This document shows positions 5,233 through 9,212 of a stretch of DNA of 9,212 nt, in pieces. The notes under the pieces were generated by a model. It made no database searches, was not told where the DNA came from, and saw nothing but the letters and a program-made list of their open reading frames with translations. The number at the start of each line of letters is the position of its first letter. The stretch's first letter is position 1. This stretch comes from Clostridia bacterium (GTDB lineage: Bacteria > Bacillota > Clostridia > Oscillospirales > CAG-272): the NCBI GenBank assembly GCA_017453085.1, contig JAFTKV010000300.1, positions 1 through 9,212 of the forward strand, given 5' to 3'. The position numbers and the translations under genes were made by a program.

Positions 5233-8200
5233 ATGAAAAAACGCAAACTTATCCGAAATATAGCTGTTATTTCGATGGCGATTGTGTTGTGCGTTGCAGG
5301 ACTTGTAACTGCCGGTGTTCTGGCAAGCGAATCCTCCTCGCCGAAGCTGATCTACAAGCTCGACTTCAGCGATCCTAAGAATCGCGGTGAAAACAGTGCG
5401 TCCACCGATATTCCGGCGGCACAGCTCAACGGAGCGGGTTATACCTACACCGAAAACGCAATCAAGGGAAATACCTCGGTGATGCTTTCGGGCGGTGCAG
5501 CCAGAACCAACTATATTGCAATCGACGGAGAAGTGCTGAACAACGAGAGCATCACCGTTGCAGGCTGGTTCAAAATTCCCAATGACGTAGCAGGCTGGGC
5601 ACGTCTGTTTGAAATTTATGGGGATGATGATAATTTCATCTCCGTTATGCCCTATGCCCCCAACTACTTCAATGGTTTGCATATTTGCGCTAAAATCGAC
5701 GGAACCGTTCTGCGCGGTAAGAATGATGCAGACAACATTTTGTTCGAAGGCAGCGATCCTACTGCGAAGATCAACGTTCCCCAAGCGGGCTACGTGCTTC
5801 CCGTGTACGACGCTTGGGTTCACTATGCATACGAATTTACCCCGGATGCTTTGAATATCTATCAGAACGGTAAATTGTTGACCTCCAAGAAAGGTGATTT
5901 TACTGCATCTCAGTTCTATTCGGAAGATGCGAAAATCGCACTGGGCGCAACCCTCGTAACTACCTTGAATGACGGCGATATCAAAGCAAGCTTTGCGGAT
6001 ATCCGTGTTTACAAGAGCGCTCTCACCGAAGAGCAGATTGCTTCTGAATACGAGTTCAACTATAAGGACTTCCTGACTACAGGTTATGATTTTGAAAACG
6101 GACTTGCCGAATCGGTCAGAGGCTATAACGGTAGCTTCTCGGGCTCCGCAAGCGTTGGAAAGGTAGAGGGCCGCGGTAACGTCCTGATTTTGGACGGCAA
6201 CGTCACCGGCAGTAACGTCGCCGAAAACCGTTCCGCTATGCAGATGCCTTCCAAGACGATGCACGGTCACAACAACGTGACCGTTGAAATGGATCTGTAT
6301 ATTGATAAGGACTGCGGTATGTGGACCAGAGTTTTTGAATTCAGTGTTCATCCGCAAGCTTCTTGGATTTTTGCAGCCAAGTGGGGGAATTCCAATACCT
6401 CTATCCTCTCCTGCACCACGGGCGTGGAGCAGATCATCAATTGCGGTGTCTACTTTGACGAGTGGGTTCATTTTGCCGTTACGATTGAAGGAACTACCGC
6501 CAAAATATTTATCAACGGCGAACTGGTTGGAATCTCCGAAAACTTCCAGTACAAGAACGGTATGTTCTGGGAAGGGAATAGTAAGCACTCCTTTGGTAAA
6601 TCCACTTACTACGGCGACAAGCCTCTGAACGGTATGATGGATAATATCCAGATTTATCAGACCGCACTGACCGAAAAGGAAATTATGATCGAGGCAGGCG
6701 TGCTGAAGGAACTGGATGACAATAAGGCGGTAAAATCCGCATATAATCAGCTGTCTGTGGATTGGGACGGCAAATCCTTTGAGATCAATCTGCCCTCCTA
6801 TATGGACGACGGTGTGAAAGTAACTTGGAAGTCCTCCAACGAGAATATCATCACCAACAGTGGTTACGTCACCAAGCCCGCTAAGGATACCGAGGTTACT
6901 CTCACGGCGACCCTTAGCCGAGGGAATGTGACGATGGAAAAGAAGATCAAGCTGAAGGTAGAAGCCCTTGTAATTGAGGATCCTTCGGTTGTGTTTGAGA
7001 GCCTGCTTCACGCTGTCCAATTTGAAGACGGATCCTATTACGAAGGTCTGATGAAAACCAATCTGGACTTTATGATGAAGCTGGATAAGGAAAGAATCCT
7101 TGCCAACTACAGAAAGTGGGCCGGTCTTGACACCAATGGCGTGCAGGGCTATGAAAATGCAGGCGGCGAAGGTCAGTTTGAATCTCATTATATGCTGGCG
7201 CTGGCAAAGGCTTCGCTGACTATGCCCGACTATTCCTATAACGGCGAGACTCCTTTGGAACGGCTTCGTTATATGATCACCGAGCTGAAGAAGTGCCAAG
7301 ACGCTTATGCGATTCTGTGTCCCGAGGAAGCGGGCTACGTGGGCGCTATTCCTACCGACTGGTTCCATGCGGTTGAAGAAGGCAGATGGACAGACAAATA
7401 CGGAAATCAGGTTATCGTACCTTGGTATATTGGACACAAGACCATTCAGATGCTGCTGGACGTATCGCAGTGTGTGGAAGATGAAGAGATTTCCTCTCTT
7501 GCATACGAGATGATGCTGGGCTGGTGCGATTGGGCTACCTATATGACCGAAGGCCGTGACGAGACTACTCGTTACAAGATTTTGGGTGTTGAGTACGGCG
7601 GTGTGTCTGAAGAGTTCTACGAGATTTACAGCATTACCAAAGATCCTCAGCATATTCAGCTGGCAAGATTCTTTGAAGAAGAAAAATTCTTCGCCAGAAT
7701 TTATAACAACGAGGATATTCTGATCAACTGTCACGCAAACACTTGGGTGGTTAAATTCCTGGGGTGCTGTGCGGCGTACGAAGCCACCGGTAACGAGTAT
7801 TACAAACAGATTGCCATCAACGGCTTCGAAATGATTATGGATCGCGTTTACTCTCTGGGTGGCACGAGTCTGTACGAGCACTGGCATCAGGCAGGCGTTC
7901 TGAAGGCAGACAAGGAAACCTGTGAGACTTGCTGTACCTACAATCTTTTGAAGTATGCGGATTATCTGTACAGATGGACCGGCGAGAAGCAATATGCCGA
8001 TTATTATGACAGAGCCTATACCAACCATATTTTGGCATCTATGGCGCCCGATACCGGTTTGAAGACCTATCTCGTCAATACCGAATTCGGTCTGTACAAG
8101 ATCTATCTCTCCAAGAACAATTGCTTCGAGTGCTGCTGCAGTACCGGTCAGGAAAGCTTTGCAAAGCTGACCCAAGGTATTTATTATACTGCAGAGAACG

Positions 8201-9212
8201 AGGTCATCGTCAATATGTTCTATCCCTCTGAGATCACCACTCCCGACGGTATCAAGCTGGTACAGAGCGGTAACTTCTTCACCGATCAGAAGACTTTGCT
8301 TACCGTTGGCTCTGCAGGTGAATTTACCGTTTCCATTCGAATCCCCGATTATGCAGATCCTGCTACAGTCGGTGTCAAGATCAACGGAGAAACCTATCAA
8401 TTTACCGCTGAAAACGGCTATATCAATATCACCCGCAATTACAAAGTGGGCGATACCATCGAATACAGCGTTCCCTTCACCTTCCGTTGGGAGCTGTTGG
8501 CAGGCAATGAAAACAGCTATGCGCTGATGTACGGTCCTATGCTGCTGGTTGCAGATCTGGGCAACGAAAACGTATACGACGCCCAGGACTCCCACAAAAA
8601 CTGGGGTACCGCATATACGGGTTCTATCACCGACAAACTGGTTTTGGCAGGCGATCTGAGCGAGTGCACCAAGGTTTCCTTCGATGAGAAGGGCAACATC
8701 ACTGTGATCGTTTCTACCAAGAATCAAGGCGATCTTACCTTTGTTCCCTTCAATCAGATCTTCCATTCCAGATACGGTATGTATTTTGAACTCTACGATA
8801 CGATTGAAGAAGCCGATAAGGTTGCCAATGAAAACTATTCCGTGGAAGGCAACGAGTATCAGAATAACTTCAACGACGCAGGAGATTTGGAAGGACTGGG
8901 TCAGTATGTCTCTGAAAGCGGTCAGATGACGGTAGAAGACGGCAAGCTGGTAGTTCCCGCTCCCGGTGAGCACAAGCTGATGCTGGGTCTGAACCTCAAG
9001 GCTCCCTATACGGTAGATGCAAGCTTTGCTCCTCTGACCGCAAACGGTGCTCTGAATAACGGTATCTATCTCTTTGCTACCGGTGCGAAGGACGGTCTTG
9101 ACCAGATCAAGGCGTACAACGTCCATATCGAAAAGGCGGCAGGAGCGGATACTTATTTGATCCAGGTGCACAGATTCAACAACGGCTATCTCGGAAGCGT
9201 AGGCAGCGTTAA
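5233..9212 (+). CDS. Secreted multimodular GH127/DUF1680 beta-L-arabinofuranosidase-type enzyme (3' end missing)
   Basis: The frame is open from the ATG at 5233 to the right edge (1326 codons plus 2 nt), so the C-terminus is off-window. Modules in order: signal peptide (1-31, MKKRKLIRN plus a hydrophobic stretch, likely cleaved after VLA); LamG-like jellyroll 1 (about 39-276, ending IRVYKSALTEEQI); LamG-like jellyroll 2 (about 283-490, ending IQIYQTALTEKEI); an atrophied bacterial Ig-like domain (about 500-578); the GH127 module (about 584-1196); and another beta-rich domain (about 1201 onward). GH127 enzymes remove beta-L-arabinofuranose with a zinc-bound cysteine nucleophile. Compared with my memory of Bifidobacterium HypBA1, the candidates are acid/base Glu882 (in YEHW), zinc ligands Glu898 and Cys900 (in ETCCTYN), nucleophile Cys967 and ligand Cys968 (in ECCCSTGQE), and His834 (in CHANTW). 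The Glu882-Glu898 spacing of 16 equals that of HypBA1 Glu322-Glu338. A conserved Glu (HypBA1 Glu366) appears to be Asp926 here. Family members differ in substrate, so specificity is tentative. A wall-anchoring tail like that of the first gene is possible but unseen. Confidence 0.9.
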   Translation, partial: MKKRKLIRNIAVISMAIVLCVAGLVTAGVLASESSSPKLIYKLDFSDPKNRGENSASTDIPAAQLNGAGYTYTENAIKGNTSVMLSGGAARTNYIAIDGEVLNNESITVAGWFKIPNDVAGWARLFEIYGDDDNFISVMPYAPNYFNGLHICAKIDGTVLRGKNDADNILFEGSDPTAKINVPQAGYVLPVYDAWVHYAYEFTPDALNIYQNGKLLTSKKGDFTASQFYSEDAKIALGATLVTTLNDGDIKASFADIRVYKSALTEEQIASEYEFNYKDFLTTGYDFENGLAESVRGYNGSFSGSASVGKVEGRGNVLILDGNVTGSNVAENRSAMQMPSKTMHGHNNVTVEMDLYIDKDCGMWTRVFEFSVHPQASWIFAAKWGNSNTSILSCTTGVEQIINCGVYFDEWVHFAVTIEGTTAKIFINGELVGISENFQYKNGMFWEGNSKHSFGKSTYYGDKPLNGMMDNIQIYQTALTEKEIMIEAGVLKELDDNKAVKSAYNQLSVDWDGKSFEINLPSYMDDGVKVTWKSSNENIITNSGYVTKPAKDTEVTLTATLSRGNVTMEKKIKLKVEALVIEDPSVVFESLLHAVQFEDGSYYEGLMKTNLDFMMKLDKERILANYRKWAGLDTNGVQGYENAGGEGQFESHYMLALAKASLTMPDYSYNGETPLERLRYMITELKKCQDAYAILCPEEAGYVGAIPTDWFHAVEEGRWTDKYGNQVIVPWYIGHKTIQMLLDVSQCVEDEEISSLAYEMMLGWCDWATYMTEGRDETTRYKILGVEYGGVSEEFYEIYSITKDPQHIQLARFFEEEKFFARIYNNEDILINCHANTWVVKFLGCCAAYEATGNEYYKQIAINGFEMIMDRVYSLGGTSLYEHWHQAGVLKADKETCETCCTYNLLKYADYLYRWTGEKQYADYYDRAYTNHILASMAPDTGLKTYLVNTEFGLYKIYLSKNNCFECCCSTGQESFAKLTQGIYYTAENEVIVNMFYPSEITTPDGIKLVQSGNFFTDQKTLLTVGSAGEFTVSIRIPDYADPATVGVKINGETYQFTAENGYINITRNYKVGDTIEYSVPFTFRWELLAGNENSYALMYGPMLLVADLGNENVYDAQDSHKNWGTAYTGSITDKLVLAGDLSECTKVSFDEKGNITVIVSTKNQGDLTFVPFNQIFHSRYGMYFELYDTIEEADKVANENYSVEGNEYQNNFNDAGDLEGLGQYVSESGQMTVEDGKLVVPAPGEHKLMLGLNLKAPYTVDASFAPLTANGALNNGIYLFATGAKDGLDQIKAYNVHIEKAAGADTYLIQVHRFNNGYLGSVGSV

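Noticed and set aside
5233..5328. Lipoprotein signal for the GH127 protein, with Cys20 in the hydrophobic leader
   Set aside because: The residues before Cys20 are I-V-L, and a lipobox needs a small residue (Gly, Ala or Ser) directly before the Cys; ordinary signal-peptidase I cleavage after Ala31 fits better.
5056..9171. A 1371-codon open frame on the minus strand
   Set aside because: It lies exactly codon-on-codon opposite the GH127 gene and is explained by absence of TTA, CTA and TCA in the sense codons. Its translation shows no recognisable domain, while the sense strand encodes a signal peptide and known folds with a promoter and ribosome site.
1..9212. CRISPR arrays, tRNA or rRNA genes, insertion sequences and attachment sites
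   Set aside because: Reading both strands I saw no regularly spaced repeats, cloverleaf-like sequences, transposase motifs or flanking direct repeats.

Overview
The window reads as a piece of a polysaccharide-utilisation locus from an anaerobic Bacillota (Clostridia-type) bacterium, probably of gut origin. The evidence is a sortase-type surface protein with a PPTG/TM/KKKR tail, a Cys-rich 'GYTGDKVCKDCG' tail module common in clostridial surface proteins, strong Shine-Dalgarno sites, a Firmicutes-style XRE domain, and a secreted enzyme built from LamG-like and atrophied-Ig-like modules. The organism assignment is inference. All four genes lie on the + strand and the two outer ones run off the window.

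Layout: (1) 2-1285, the 3' end of a cell-wall-anchored protein with two PA14-like domains. (2) 1286-1437, an intergenic region with a perfect 13-bp hairpin, then a conserved 19-nt box and an extended -10 promoter. (3) 1438-3567, an unusual fusion of an N-terminal XRE/Cro-type helix-turn-helix to a full-length GH51 (alpha-L-arabinofuranosidase family) module with its catalytic residues retained. (4) 3594-5078, a canonical intracellular GH51 alpha-L-arabinofuranosidase (abfA type), only 26 bp after the fusion gene and almost certainly co-transcribed. (5) 5079-5232, a terminator-like hairpin, then a second copy of the 19-nt box (16/19 identical) and a good promoter. (6) 5233 to the window end, a very large secreted protein: signal peptide, two LamG-like domains, an Ig-like domain, a GH127/DUF1680 beta-L-arabinofuranosidase-type catalytic module with its zinc/cysteine site, and a further beta-rich domain, still open at the edge.

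Taken together the genes suggest stepwise degradation of L-arabinofuranosyl-rich plant material (arabinan side chains, or hydroxyproline-rich glycoproteins such as extensin, which carry both beta-1,2- and alpha-1,3-linked arabinofuranose). The surface proteins would bind and cut outside the cell, and the GH51 enzyme would finish oligosaccharides inside.

The most interesting possibility is a regulatory circuit. The HTH-GH51 fusion could be a sensor-regulator that reads arabinofuranosyl ligands through an enzyme-derived domain. The 19-nt box sits at exactly the same distance (40 bp, start to start) from the -10 element of its own operon and of the secreted GH127 gene, which makes it the obvious candidate operator. 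The fusion and the paired boxes are seen directly in the sequence; the regulatory link is a hypothesis.
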